From Archilochus colubris (lineage: Eukaryota > Chordata > Aves > Apodiformes > Trochilidae), in the NCBI GenBank assembly GCA_023079485.1, contig CM041084.1:125216292-125280291 (forward strand): DNA of 64,000 nt, read 5' to 3'. A program made the translations under genes and the position numbers. The notes under the pieces were generated by a model. The model ran no database searches, was not told where the DNA came from, and saw nothing but the letters and a program-made list of their open reading frames with translations. Position 1 is the stretch's first letter. Each line of letters starts with the position of its first letter. Shown here in pieces: positions 38,531 through 51,750 of this stretch.

Positions 38531-38931
38531 CTAGATGTATTTGAAGGAAGACTTACCCACCGCCCACCCCAGCACAGAGCTGCAGAGGGAGCCCCAAAGG
38601 GCAGGGGCAGGGGGAAGGTGGCTGCACAGATGTGGTACTGGGTCCAAAAAGTGTCTCTGTAGAGGTTCAGTGCAGGGACCAGGTTGTGCTGAGCTGTGTA
38701 CTGGCAGACACAGGAAAAAGAAGGGACAGAAGGAGACTCTGTCCTTAGATGCATGCTGGAGCCTCTCTGCACAGCTGACTTGTTTACACAAAGCTCAGTC
38801 CCTGGAAACAAGAAGCTGCTGTAAACAGAAATGTGCCTTGAAGCCAAGGAGCACCTGGAGACTTTCATTCTCAGCATTACAAGAGCTTCACTTCATTCAC
38901 TGCCACTATAAGAAGGTCCTCTTGTATTCCA

Positions 38932-38957
<26 letters not shown>
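38531..38957 (+). other. GC-richer segment ending in a 27-A tract
   Basis: About 400 bp with higher GC than its surroundings end abruptly in 27 consecutive A residues (38931-38957). Frames of 86-151 codons are open on both strands because the segment is stop-poor, and none resembles a known protein. The shape (distinct body plus 3' poly-A) resembles a retrocopy. However, no AATAAA signal precedes the A tract and no flanking target duplication is obvious. It may equally be a unique segment beside a homopolymer. Confidence 0.35.
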
Positions 38958-38962
<5 letters not shown>

Positions 38963-41900
38963 CAGAACAAGTCTGGACTGTCATTCCTAGAAACTGTTTC
39001 TCTGGGTGCTACTTGTGGGAAAAACTAGAAAAATACTTCAGCATCACTTCAGTAGGCGTTGGCTGTTTCAACAGGGTCAGTAGCAAAATATTTATTATTC
39101 CTCTACAGGACTTCAAACACAGTTTTTGAACACTTTAAACTTTCTTTTTATTTAAAACTCTCCTACATGATAGGCTACAGATATAACTGAGCACAGAAAA
39201 AAGCAGTGGAATGAGCAACAAACACTCTCTCCTCCAAAGCTCCTGTTAAGAAATACTCACAGCTGTCTCAGTGCAGTCTTATATCTAGATATGAACTAAT
39301 CTCAAATATTATCTTCCAAGAAATAATATATTTTCTAATCTACCCACTGTTCTTATGCAATACACCTTAAATTATTAGAAAAACTAGAGACACGAATAAG
39401 GGCACCTCTCAGAAGAAAAAATATAAGATGCAGACTTCTTCAGCAGTATTTTCACTTAACATATGTTAAAGTCTCTTAGTTAAAAGAAAACGTTCCTCAT
39501 GAATTTCATGACTTCTGAATAAAGCCATGTTATGTTATAATCATGGCAAGCTCTGCTAATTTTTCTACAATTTTTTTTCCTTCAAACTCCTGAAAATGCT
39601 GTAGCTATTGGTACTTTAGATGGCTTTTCCAACATTGCTTAATTTGAAATTTTATGGTATTTTTACTCAACTCTGCCCATAGCTGGTATTAAGTAGCAAT
39701 TTTCCATCTGGGTAGGGTGACTTGTCATCCAGATGGCACTGGTGTTTACTCTAAGGCTCTCTAAACATCTGTCTTGCAGAGAAATTATTCTTTTTTCTTC
39801 GAACAGAAATCACTTCTGATTTGCCTGTAGTATAAAAACATTATTTTCAAATTAGCAGCAGGCAAGCCATCCCTTACTTCTTTAGGAGGGGTTATGACAT
39901 AGATCTTGTGGGAGAATAGAGCTTAATTGTAAGGATAAAAAGCTTAAGCTCTAAGCCTGTCTGTGTTGGATTGGTCTACAAGGAGATAACATGCATGAAA
40001 AGTCTTGGTTTTGATAATGTGGTTGCTCCTGTGTCATTCCTATTAACCCACAGCCAAATATTTAATTATCAAATGGTTCATTTTTGGTTCTAATCTCCTG
40101 GGACACCCCAGGCTTTGTGCTGTGGAGGCAAGGGGTGACTGCAGCAGTGGTCAGTGTGGACTGCTCCCCCTCTTCCCACAGGGAATCCCTGTAGTGTTTG
40201 CGTTTGTCTCAACTGCTTCAGGCTTAACCTCTCTTCCACAGCTGATGGTTCTTGACCAGCACAGAGGCTGAATGAGAAATTTGTTGGCTGTGCTGCAACC
40301 CAAGTATCAGCATGGTGATTAAGCAGCAGGGAGTCCAGATGGGGTTGTCTTCAGTGGGAGAATCTGTGATGTGCACAACAAGCTTAGTTTTATATGAATC
40401 AGTACTAGTGGAAGATGGCACTTAAAAATTGCTTTCACTTCATTATATGTAAATATAAGTGAAGGAGAGGAACCAGAGCTCAGGATTGTTTGGAAGGAGC
40501 TGGGGTGTTGCAAATGATAATATTATTTTCACATCTAAAATACTTTGTTGTGAAAACCTGTAAGAACACAAAACTGGATATTCATTCTCTGTAGGTTCTT
40601 ACTCACATATGGAGCCAGTTCATGTGGGTAATGAGCATGTTCATTGTTTGCATCCTGTGTTGTGATTTCAATGTTTTGTTTTATCTTTTCTATAGGAGTG
40701 TTAGAATACCTATAGAAGTGTACAGAATAGTAATGCTACAGAATTTTTGACAATTATAAATGGACTGATATCCACCACTGAAAACCAGGCAACATTTCAG
40801 AAATAATGCTCTTGCTGTACCCATTGTATCAGAAGCAGAAATATGTTTCAGATAAATTACCAGTGAAACTGCTAAATTCAGCAGTCTTGAATGGAACTCT
40901 GGACTTCAGATGCTACCTTAGTAACTCCCATGCTGAGTGATCTTGATGCAAGTTATTCTCTCCTCCTCCTTGTTCCCACTCCAAGCTCTCTGGGTACTGA
41001 CTCCTACCGGGTGTTTTTGTATTAGCTAACATAACAGGACCCACCAGGCTCAGCTGCAGCACAATTAATAAATAATAATAATAATAATAATACATCTAAT
41101 CACACTCTCTGCCATTACAGGATTGCTTGCTAAGCAGCATTTTCTAGTGTTAGTGTCAGTCTTTTAGCCGATATTTAGCCAAGCCACGCATACCCAAGTC
41201 TTTTATTCTTCTTTAATAAATCTATCTCTCAAGCCCCTTTATCTTTTTTATTGCATTTCTTTGAAGGCAGAAGTTAGACAGGCACTAATAGCAAAGTAGC
41301 TCCATATTTTCCACAAACCTTATCAGCAACAAAAATTCTATATTAATCATAATCTATACATAATACCCATTTCTCAAAATAAGTTAAACTGATCAAATGG
41401 GCTTTGCTTCATTCATTTCTAACTCTGCCTCAGTTTTCATTATACCTCCCCCTTACACATTCCCCCTCACACATTGTTATTGCTTTTTAAGACATGGAAT
41501 AAAAGTTTCTGGTCCTAGACATTTTTTTCAGATGCCTCACCTAGTCCTCCACTGGTGTAAACACTTGAGCCAGCACTTTCTTTGGACTCACTGATACTGG
41601 AGTGCACAGCTTATGGTTTTGCATGTCTGAACATTGTGCAAATAGATTAAGAGACATAAAATTTCTAAGAACTCTGTTTTCATATAAAACATGGGGATAG
41701 ATGTTAGCATTAGGCCATGTACAAAGGACCACACAAATGAAACTACATAAAACACCACAGGTTGGTTAAAAATATGTGCATATCATCTTTCTCTTAAGGA
41801 AGACCTGCAGAATGGCAGGCACAATTTTAGAAGATGAATTAGATAAATTTGGAATGTGTCAATGTCATTCATTGCACATCATATTCATCTCCCATCTTCA

Positions 41901-44646
41901 TTAGTATTAACTGGATAGTGATACAGATTTTTAAAGATAACAGTCCTAAAAAGGTGAACTGCAAAAGTTTGCACAGAAATTAAAGCTACATATTTTCAGT
42001 TATGTACATATTTTTGCATAGAATTTCCCATATCACTGCAAGTTTCTTGGGATCAAAGGCTAATAAATATCATACAGCTACATTTTACATTTTGTACTTG
42101 AGAATGTTTCAGTAAGTAAATTTTTTCTTTTTTAGTGAAGAGCTACAATCCTTTAGCTACAGAGGAGTCTTGGAGATGGTATTAATGTCCTCACACTGCT
42201 TCTTAGTTCCTCCAGTGGAGTAAATCCATTGGAGCTCATGTGTCTAGCTGAGTTTATGTCTGCAGATGGAAAACTCTTTAAACAGTCTGTAAAGAATATA
42301 TTATTTTCAAGCTAACTAATGGAAAGAGGGAAAAGAGATATTTTTTTCTTTGAAAAACATCATGCTAATGCTGTGAAGAGGGCAGACTTGGTATTGCCTA
42401 ATGTAGAGCAAGCACAGGCAGAGAGATCTAGATCACTGAGTAGCACAGAGCAGATACATTTACTCCAAATAGTTGACACTAAGTGCTCATTGCTTGACCC
42501 TCTTAGACCATTTGGTTGTACTCTGCTTAGTGACCCAGTTCTTATGGAAAGTAAATAACGACAAGTTTAGGCTTAGTAAGTAAGGACAGACTCTTCAACA
42601 TACATACCACAAATATTGAGAAAGTTTATCTAAGTGCTTAAGCTTTCTGGCTGGATTTTATCATTGTGGCAGACTGAGTTTTAAAAGCAGGGATGCAGTC
42701 CTCAAGGGATTGATTTTTTTAAAAGTAATTTAATGTTTTGAAATTCAAACAAATTGTTTTGTTATAGAACCGGGCAGTTTGTTTTAAACCCATCTCCAGT
42801 ACTGATAATATTCCTGTACAATTCCACAAATTTTACCATGTTGTAACACAGAACTAAACATGCTCTGTATCTTTGAGACATCCTTTTGATTTCAGTGTGA
42901 TGTCTCATGAATTTAAGTGCTCTGCAGGATCAGAGCCAAGGATTTAGTATTTTGCAAGACATAGCACTTACAAAAGAGAGATAGCATATATTATGAAGTA
43001 GGTACATAGTTTTCAAAGGAAACATAATGTTTTCTGCATAAGCTTGTAAATATAAAAAAGAAAACTATAAATTTGCAAAATAATATTTTTTATTATTTCT
43101 TTGAACACAGAAACCAAGTCTCCACACACTATCGGTTACTGAGCTCTTACAGAAAATTATTTCAAAAGACTCTGAGATAAGAATCAATAGATGAACTCCT
43201 ATACAGCATAACAAACGTAGAAATAGTACCTTACAAATGGGCTACAGAACTGAAGTGTCAGATATAATCTTCCTTACGTAATCACTAAGTAGGATCATCA
43301 TGAAGTATTAATGTATTAGTCAATAAAATAAGTCTAGATAAGGTCAAACACCTTAGGTGTTATCTTTTCAGCTATAATTGCTATTACAACATAAGTTTAT
43401 GAACAGTATGAAACATCCAGCATTTTAGTGGAGAAAAGACTGCATAACAGACTGTAAAATACAGCAAAAGAGAAAGGGGGTGATAGGGATGCTACTGGGA
43501 CTAAAAGCTCTTCCGGGACTGATGCTCCCACTGTGCTCCTTTTGTAGAAGATAAATGTGGCAAAGAGAAGAAACAATTTACCTCTTGGTGTCTTAGGATC
43601 CTCTGTCCTTTATGGCCTCCTCAGTGGATTATCATAGTACTATATATTTGCACAGCAATTTTTTATAATCGATACAGAGGGTAAATTAAAAACATAACAA
43701 AGTTTCTAAACAGAATTCTGTGTAGGCTCGTGCCCACGCACACAGAGATACAGAGGTTACCCTATACAAATATGTTAAATTTTGGTACCTAATAATCTTG
43801 AACTGCATGAAAAAAGCTGCAACATGCTGCCAATTAATCTTACAGAATCAAATTATAACAAGCTAATGTAATTTGGACCTTTTTGTAGTAGGTATGAGAA
43901 GTAGCTGGTGACTTACTCTTTCCAATCAGATGAACCAATTTTCTCTTTATGACACATGGGACAGCAGCTTGGTGCAATCCCAGGGAGTTCCAAGGGGCCT
44001 CTCTTTCAGTACCAATTTCACAGGGTCTCAAGATGATTGACTTCAGTCAGCATTTTTTCCCCAGTGGCCAAGATTCAAATTAAGTTATCTTTGGCAGCTT
44101 TCAGAATGGGCTTGTGGTCTTGGCAGAAGGGACCTCAGGTGCACAAGCAACAGGGGGTCCCAATACATTTATGGAGTGCCAGGTCACCCCAGATCACTGG
44201 GTTTATGCTAGGACTAGAAGGGAAACAGTTGTCTCAACTCACTGCTCTAGAAGGCAAGACCAGAAAGTGCTGTAGTATCTCAACTTACTGCACTTCCTAT
44301 TGAAACAAGAACAATGTTGGACCCACCAAACTTATTGCTAAAGCAAGAAGAGTGTTGGCTCGTATTGATGTTCCAGCAGGGCATGGTGATCTGGGGGTCT
44401 GCACCACCACAGCATTCAAAATATTTGGTACAAAATATTATGTACCAAAAGGTTGTTCTTGCAAGGAGCAGAACTGGGATACACCCAGGAACAGTGGTCT
44501 GAGAACTCAGAAACTGCTGAACTTCCTAAGATACTTTAGGTAGGACTGTCTGTCCTATCTATTTATATAAGATCTACCAGATTCCAAAGTTAGTAGTATT
44601 GAAGTATAAAGAAACATCATTATCAGTTGCAGAGTCCTGTAAACTC
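38958..44646. other. Gene-free sequence, 39.0-44.6 kb
   Basis: No gene is recognised. A (TAA)n microsatellite lies at 41.07-41.09 kb. A moderately GC-richer patch at about 43.90-44.53 kb contains opposed short frames (62-88 codons) and the words GGCAGAAGGGACCTCAGG, which look faintly like a CR1 tail but are not followed by a CR1 body. No exon or promoter is visible. Confidence 0.5.
41068..41092. repeat. (AAT)n trinucleotide microsatellite
   Basis: About eight copies of AAT/TAA. It is probably length-polymorphic. Confidence 0.9.
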
Positions 44647-44799
44647 TGAATATTATTAATTAGTAATTTTAAATGGCTATTATAAAAAAAGCCTGTTTTG
44701 TAGCATAGAAAATTTCCTGTAATCGTTGAATATTATTAATTAGTAATTTAAAATGGCTGTTATAAAAAAAGCCTGTTTTGTAGCATAGAAAATTTCCTG
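44647..44799. repeat. Near-perfect 80-bp tandem duplication
   Basis: Two copies with an 80-bp period begin at 44647 and 44727. Over 73 aligned positions they differ only at 44670/44750 (T versus A) and 44679/44759 (A versus G). Each copy contains ATTATTAATTAGTAATTT, followed by GGCT, a seven-A run and GCCTGTTTTGTAGCATAG. The high identity suggests a recent duplication. Flanking sequence is unique. Confidence 0.95.
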
Positions 44800-47700
44800 A
44801 AACTAGTTCATTAATATTATTTCATTTCTAAGATGTAATTTTTTAATGGGCTGCAGTCTGAAGACATAAAATTAAGGTTGCAGTTTTTAATCTATATGAC
44901 CTAACTAGTCAGGAAGTTTACATTAAGCTCATCAGCTGGAAAACCTCATTGCCTTTTTCAGAGCAATGAATATATCTTGATTGCATTGTGTTTCCTAAAT
45001 ATTGCATTAATGCTGAGTTGGGAACATTTGTGTTCAGCAGAAATCAGGATCTAAATTCTTGTCTTCTAAACAACAAAAGCAAATGGAGAATAATAACTAA
45101 CAGAAGCAACTGGGATTATTATGGTAATTAATGATCTCCTTTAGACAAGAGAGAAAGATCAGCCTAACTTACAAGGATGGATCAGGCTTCTTCAGTATCA
45201 CTGGTAACAAAACCGCTCTGCAGATCCTGATGAGAATAGATTTAAGCATGTTAAAAAGGTTGAACAATTTTCTCCCGTGTCATTCTATGTATCCTAATGG
45301 GCAATAATTTTTTCCTTCAGGCTCAGTTCTATTTTATCATCTCTTCAGTATGAACAAGAGACTTATAATAGAGACAGGAAAGCTTTTACTAAGATAAAGA
45401 AATTTTCTACTATAATTTGAGACTCCCTCCTCAAGATTACAAACTTTTACTAATAGCAACTGACGTGCTATAAAGATCATTTAATTTTAGTCTAACACAA
45501 CCCTGCAGAACTTAACATACCAGCAGAAACACACAGGTTTCACTTTTCATATTTAATTTGATATTTCCAGGGAAGACTGGGGCTTCATCAGTGCTTCTGA
45601 AGCTTCATAAATTTCTAATATAATCTTTACCATGAGTTTGGCCTGAGCCAAAACACTCTCCCAGATGATATTTAAATTTGAATTATGGATTTCAATAAGA
45701 AAGAATCCATTTCTTATAGGTAATTTCATACAGCCTGTTTTGAACGGTAAGAGAGTTTAGTGCTATGTAATATTGAACTGTTACAGGACTGTTCTCTGCC
45801 AGTTGGCTTTAGTGCCACAGATCAGTCACAAGCCTTTGACTAATTATCTTCCACACAGAGATCCCATTTGATTGTCTAGACATACTTGCCTTCTTCCTTT
45901 ACTCCTGAGACTCTTTTTTCCCTGAAATTTAAGAATTTTTTTCTTCTGTGCATCATTAAGGCACTTTAGGAATTCCAAAGAAGTTGTCTTAGAATGAAAT
46001 AGACAAGCCACAGACAGAAGAAGTCCACCAAGAGATATTAAACAAGAAGACGTGCCCTTGGATCAAGAATTCCCTGTGTTGCTGATTGCTAAAAATGTGA
46101 AGGATTTACCAAAGAAATGTTGTTATACTATCACCTTTTTCTACTTTTTCTGGATCATGTACAATATCTACAGGGACTGTCCTGTACCCAAACAGATACT
46201 CTTTTGTTCTTATAAGAATAACAAAAAAAAAATACTTATAGGAGAGATATCATTATTCGTTTTCATAGAGTGGCCTAATAATTTTTATTACATGCTGGCA
46301 TCATGAAGGAGAGCAAAGTTCATTCTAGTGTTTGAAAATCCATCTTGCTGATTAACATGATTATTGTGGGTGGTTTTCCTGCAGTAATTATCTGTCATTA
46401 ATGAAAGAGGAAAGCAGGAAATGTTCATATCCTGTTGTACAATTGACTAATTTGCCAAATCTGTTAAAGAGGAGTTACAGTAACATAAAACATCATTCCC
46501 TAATTTGATGAGATTAAATGCTGATAGTTTCCTTTAGACACAAGAATTAAAGAACAAGGAAAGATCTACAAAAACACAATCTTACACATATAAAATAGCC
46601 ACACACTGTTCAATATTTAAAACTCAAAAATTATTTCCAAATATATTTTCCTACTGTTGTATATGATTTGTTAGTAAAAATATTAAACAGCCATGTAGCA
46701 AACCCACACCTATGCCAGAATATATGAATGAGGTGTGAGCTAGTGCATATCAGTTTATAAGAAGAGTATTGGAAAAGAATGTAGGATCCTATGCCAGTGA
46801 TTAAAATCAAGAATATGTTTTTGTAACATGGTTTTCTATTATAACTGGTTCCAAGCCATTCATAGTTACATAATCTATGTTTTAAACTGCAATCTTAACT
46901 GAAATAATTTGGCTTTTCAAAACAATCAGACACTTTAAATTTTACTTTTAATATATTCTAATTAAGCTGCACTAATGCACTCATACTAACAATCTTCTCT
47001 TGAAGAAGTATTTTTTCACTGGTCCAGTGAACTTCATTATCTTTTTTTTTTTTTTTTTAACAGGAACAGAGCTTCAACCAAGATATACTTAAAAGAAAAA
47101 ATTTTTAATGTTTTTCATTCTACATACAAAGCTACAATCTCTCTTTGATCTATCACAATTTGGGTGTCATCCTAGAAGTAAAGGAAGTATCTCTCACAAT
47201 ATGCTGAAGTGTTTGGAGTTCAAAATTATGATTTAATCTAAAGAAAGCAAATTGTGCATGCCTGATGTTAAATTTTGGTTAACAGTGGTTTTGAACATCA
47301 ACTGTTCAAACGATATTTGTCAGAATTAATTTGGAATATAACGTGTACAGTGAGACTTGTCAGACTTTTTTCGCCATCTTAATATCATTCTCATTACAGG
47401 TTTCCACATTTCTGTCTAGACTGTTTAAAAGCAAATTTTCTTAGCATATAACCAGGATACAGAAATGGTTATCCAAATAAACTTCCCTATTATCATAGAT
47501 TAGTTATGCATATTCCTCAAAGAGTGATAAAAACCAGGTATGTCCCTGATGGAGGAAATTTTTGTGGCATTTTTATGACATACAAAACTTGCCTTACAAA
47601 ACATATCCCATTCTTCTCACAGAAGCAGGATTCTCCTTGACCACAAATCACAGGAAGCTAAAGCAGAGTCATGAGTCACTAACATGAAAGGGTAGTTTAA

Positions 47701-48950
47701 CCTAGGAATCTAGCAATTTTCAGGGACTGAGTGATGTCAATATTTAACTGGGTTTAGCAAAAAGCTTTTCCCATCTTACTCATTAGCTTTGAATTCCTCT
47801 CTTACCTCAGATCTCTGACTTTTTGCTGCAGACAACACATTCCAATTCATGAGGGGACCTTTCCAGGAAATGGAGCCCACTGAATTAGCATTTCTCATAT
47901 TATAGAGCAATTTATCTGTTCTACTATCTTATATCTCTAAATATACTGGGAGTGTGTGTGCAAAAATTTTTTACTGATGGAGAATCTAATAAAAAATATT
48001 TCCAGGCTACTGCCTCCCTAGGGTCCCTGACTAATTGTGGGACTGCACAATATCTACAAACCAGGCAAAATGCAACTTTAGCTTTCTCTATAAGTCCCTG
48101 TACGAGCAGCAGTATTAACCAGGATGGCCTGGTGGATACACCACTCCAGCTTATCCTACCACTTTCCTACTGGGGTTGCCCCAGAGGCCTCCAAATATCT
48201 AACATATTAAAACTTTCAGCATATTCATCTTTGATGTGGAAGAGATGTTTTGACATTGCTCATCTATTCTTAAGGATGCTCTGTAGCAAGTCTTATGTGT
48301 TTCCTTTCCTTTTTTTGTCTACTACTTTCCATGTCATTCTTCATGTCAGTTTCTGTACCTACTCAGTTTTGTTCTCTTTACCCTCTTTTTTGTCTTCTCC
48401 TCCCTATCTCTTTGTCATATCCTGTCTCTTCCACACTCTTATTCTATATGACTGCTTCCACACAGAGCAACTTAAAATTCGCTCCAATTAAGTAATTACA
48501 AACTGCTCCCAAAGACAGGAACAAGTGTAAACAAGAAAGAGAAAAAATAGCAAGTGCAACTTTCCTATTATTATAACTCTCATACTTTCCTGTTTGCAAT
48601 CACTTACCTTGCCAGATCTAAGTTTAGACTATAAACTGCTCAAGGCAGAAATCATTTTTCACTTTCCTAGAAACTATTTTACCATCCTATTGCCCTATAT
48701 AAATATTGGTGCACATTTTAAAACACAATTAATCATTTTGTATGCCACAATGTTCATCTGTCCAGTTAAGGAGAGCTTAAAGGCTTATAAATTTTATGTG
48801 GCAGGTATTATGCACTTCCTAAAATGGTGTTTCTTTAGAATGCCACATATTGGGTAACTGAGGTAATTAATCATGCTAGAAAATTTGAGCTAATAGCAAC
48901 ATCAATCTTACGCATTTTGCACATGAAAATCTTTCACTTCAGCAGGAATG
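44800..48950. other. Gene-free AT-rich sequence, 44.8-48.9 kb
   Basis: No gene is recognised. A T17 run lies at 47042-47058. The longest stop-free stretch outside CR1 (47952-48491, plus strand) opens on GTG and has its first in-frame ATG about half-way. It has a hydrophobic, serine-rich C-terminal half from pyrimidine-rich DNA and no recognisable domain, so I do not call it a gene. Confidence 0.5.
47042..47058. repeat. Poly-T run of 17
   Basis: Seventeen consecutive T residues followed by AACAGGAACAG. Acceptor-like in appearance, but without a coding exon after it. Confidence 0.85.
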
Positions 48951-50040
48951 AAGGAAAAAAGCAGCAAGAGAGGAACTGCCCAGGCCAGCAGCCTGACAGA
49001 GGTGCAGCCAGATCACTACCCCAGCCAGTAATAGGGATGAGCATACAGACCCACCATGTACACAAATGTACAGTATGCATATCCACACCTACAGCCACAC
49101 TAGCTGGCACAGGCAGAAGACAGCACTTGGGCAAACATAAGTAGCACTGGTGGCCTCCTCCAGTTCCTCTCTGGTCAGTCAGGTTAAAATCCTTGTAGTA
49201 GAAATGTACATGGATCCCTCCAGTAAGTGGCTTAGAAACCCAGTCTGCTCTGGAAATGGCCCCTGCACCTCCCTACAAGTTAACAGCTGGACAGGAGCCC
49301 CAAGACCTGAAGTCCCCACTCCAGCTGCTAGTAGAGACCTTCTCACACGCAGCTCCACACACAGTGGATGCACTAGGAAACTGATTCTACATACTTAGTA
49401 TGTTCCATAACTTGCCTTGAGGTACTCTTATCTCCTCTTGCCTCATGCACTGACACACACATGTCCAAATTGGTCCCTGGAAGAACCCTACACCCCACGA
49501 TCAGCCCAGTGGCTGGCTCTACCCTCTTGGATCCCTCTAGTAACCAACTAGCAAATTCATGGGTCAATCCAGCCTTCAGTCTCCAGTTCTGGATATTTCA
49601 ATATGTGTTTCCTGGGTCACTTACAGTAAGTATGTTGACTAGTATGGCTTATTATTCATAAATAATCACACACTTTGGACGCATACCAGTGAAAAGGAAT
49701 GCATGGAGCACTAGGAAGGATATACACCAGTCAGAGAAATGCCTGCAAGAATGTCATATGCTGATTTTTACAAGATTAACAGGATCCCAGTATATTTATT
49801 TGCAACTGCTTGGGTCAACCAGACTGAAAGACAAGGTAGGGTGTAAAGAACTGAAAAACTATCGGATTCTAGAGGCCAAAAAGACTATCCAAAACCATCA
49901 CAAGACAGTTCCAGGAGGCATGAGGAAGGCAGTGCCCTTTGCCTTCTGTGCGATCTCATGGAGTCCTGCTCATACCACCTGGATACAAATTCCTTGCAGT
50001 CTGCATGCTAGATGGACTCCTTGGACACATAGGTTTTAGC
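48950..50040. other. GC-richer island of about 1.1 kb, origin unknown
   Basis: The segment is richer in CC, GG, CCAG and CCTG words than the AT-rich flanks. Short frames on both strands (64-116 codons) are open but none resembles a known family. Gene-like landmarks (exon borders, promoter, CpG cluster) are missing. Length and composition would suit an old LTR or other interspersed repeat, but I cannot match it to one from memory. Edges are approximate. Confidence 0.35.
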
Positions 50041-51661
50041 AGTTTTGAGAATATGGGTAAGAAGGTTTGACTGAGAATGAAAGGAATAAGTTTTGTTTTA
50101 TAATTAAATCCCTTTTTCTGTAATGCCTTGCGTTGATCTTTGCATATTTCTGATGTTACAGCGTTGAAACCTTATTTCCTACAGGCTTGTTAGTTTGTTT
50201 TTTTGCTTACCTTATTGACTGCTGCAAATCCCCATTCCTAGACACACAAGAAATTATCTAGAGAACTTGAATGCTTAGCTTCATTTAATGAATTTCTTCA
50301 GATGCTTGACATAGAAGCTCTTTGTGTCATGCTATCAGTGATCTTTTGGAGCACTCTGGATCTGGTTCTTTTTCAGTCACAATTCATTCATTAAGAAAGC
50401 TCTGTCCTGGGTACCTCATTTGATGTTCAAAATAAAATCTGTTGGCACATTTATTAGGCAATGATCACTACAATATTTTAAAGTTAAAGGGCTCACAAGC
50501 CTCCTAAATAATCTCACAATAAATTCTAAATTTGCACAATAATACTAATACTAAAAGTTTCAAAATTCCCCATCCTGCCAGTTCCTGTCTTTTTCTGTAT
50601 TGACAATACTTGTGTTACTTCCATTGCACTACTAAATTAAAAATAAACATGCCCCAGATTCTCACAGACTTAGAAAAGCTGGATTATTATTAAAAAAAAA
50701 GAGGAGTTTGATCTGTGGAAAAACATCAGGGTTCAGTCAAGTGGTTGAAGCTGAATTTAATGAAATGCAATTACTTACTGAGCAGCCAGAGTGTGTGGGT
50801 GAAGTGAGACTGTGTGTGGGGGAAGGTTTGAGTATGCCTATGCATTGCTTTTTTGTAACCACCCTTCATACACCTGGTGGTACATTCTGCTTCTCTAAAA
50901 AAAAAAAAAAAAAAACCAATACTTCCCTTTAAATAAGTGCATTTTTCTTTTTCTTGTTTATTTTTGATGTACAGGACTAGGGTATAATGTACAGCTGTAA
51001 TAACAACACATGTAAAACATTGTAAAGAAGTAGTGCAGGATAAAGGTGACTCCAAAACTGACAGGGATAAAGCACTGAAAGGGCTCAGGGCTATCTCTTT
51101 TAGTAACAAACATGTTTTGAGACATGAATGGCAGAGCATGATAAAGCAGGAATTTAAATTTAAAAAAAAAGCCTTGAAATGCAATGTAATAGTTTAAATT
51201 TCTTTCTTCCTTTTCTACAGGAATGTTTTCCTCATATCTAGTAAAATACTGCATCTCTAGGATCCCCTTACTTTCTAGTGAATAGTGTCTTTTTTGCAGA
51301 GAAGGTGAAAAGTGTCTGTAAAAGTGTAGTAGTGTTTAGGGTGCTCTCTTTGGAAGTGAAAAGTCTGGGTCAGACATTTTTTTAGCCAGGTTCACTTTTT
51401 TTTTCCACATTTCCATTTATTTATCACCCCCTGCTCAACATGCTTGGTGCTGCAAATGCCAGTCTTTATAGAGTATACAGGTATGAAAATCTAATTTGCT
51501 CTGACCTTTCCAAAAGAAGCTTGCCTCTTCTTCCTTCAGATACAAGACTATGGCTTCACTCTCCACTTTCAAGACAACTTCATACAGGAGAAAAGGTAAC
51601 ACATCCCCACTTCAACATTTTCACAACTACAGATCCAGTAGCAGAGCCAGTTCTTCCTATA
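50041..51661. other. Gene-free AT-rich sequence, 50.0-51.7 kb
   Basis: No gene is recognised. It contains an A19 run (50897-50915). Minus frames of 137 and 98 codons at 50771-51254 overlap in different frames and cross the homopolymer, which argues against coding. Confidence 0.55.
50897..50915. repeat. Poly-A run of 19
   Basis: Nineteen consecutive A residues after TTCTCT. It is a simple homopolymer. Confidence 0.88.
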
Positions 51662-51750
51662 CATAGAATCATAACGTGGTTTGTGTGGAGAAGGTCCTTA
51701 AAAGTCATCTTGTTCCAAACACATACACACACCCCTCGGGCATGAATGCT
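51662..51750 (-). mobile_element. CR1 3'-end fragment, short
   Basis: CATAGAATCATAACGTGGTT followed by TTGTGTGGAGAAGGTCCTTA and a GTCATCTTGTTCCAA block matches the very 3' tail of a minus-strand CR1 (octamers, then the conserved GTTGGAAGGGACCTTAAAGATCAT region) with several substitutions. Only about 90 bp remain, either from extreme 5' truncation at insertion or later decay. Confidence 0.7.

Noticed and set aside
44090..44140. CR1-like words AGAATGGGCTTGTGG and GAAGGGACCTCAGG
   Set aside because: No octamer array on one side and no CR1 body on the other. The similarity is short and probably accidental.
47952..48491. 180-codon open stretch, the longest outside CR1 DNA
   Set aside because: It opens on GTG, not ATG. 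The first in-frame ATG is about half-way, the C-terminal half is hydrophobic/serine-rich from pyrimidine-rich DNA, and no domain is recognisable. Likely chance.
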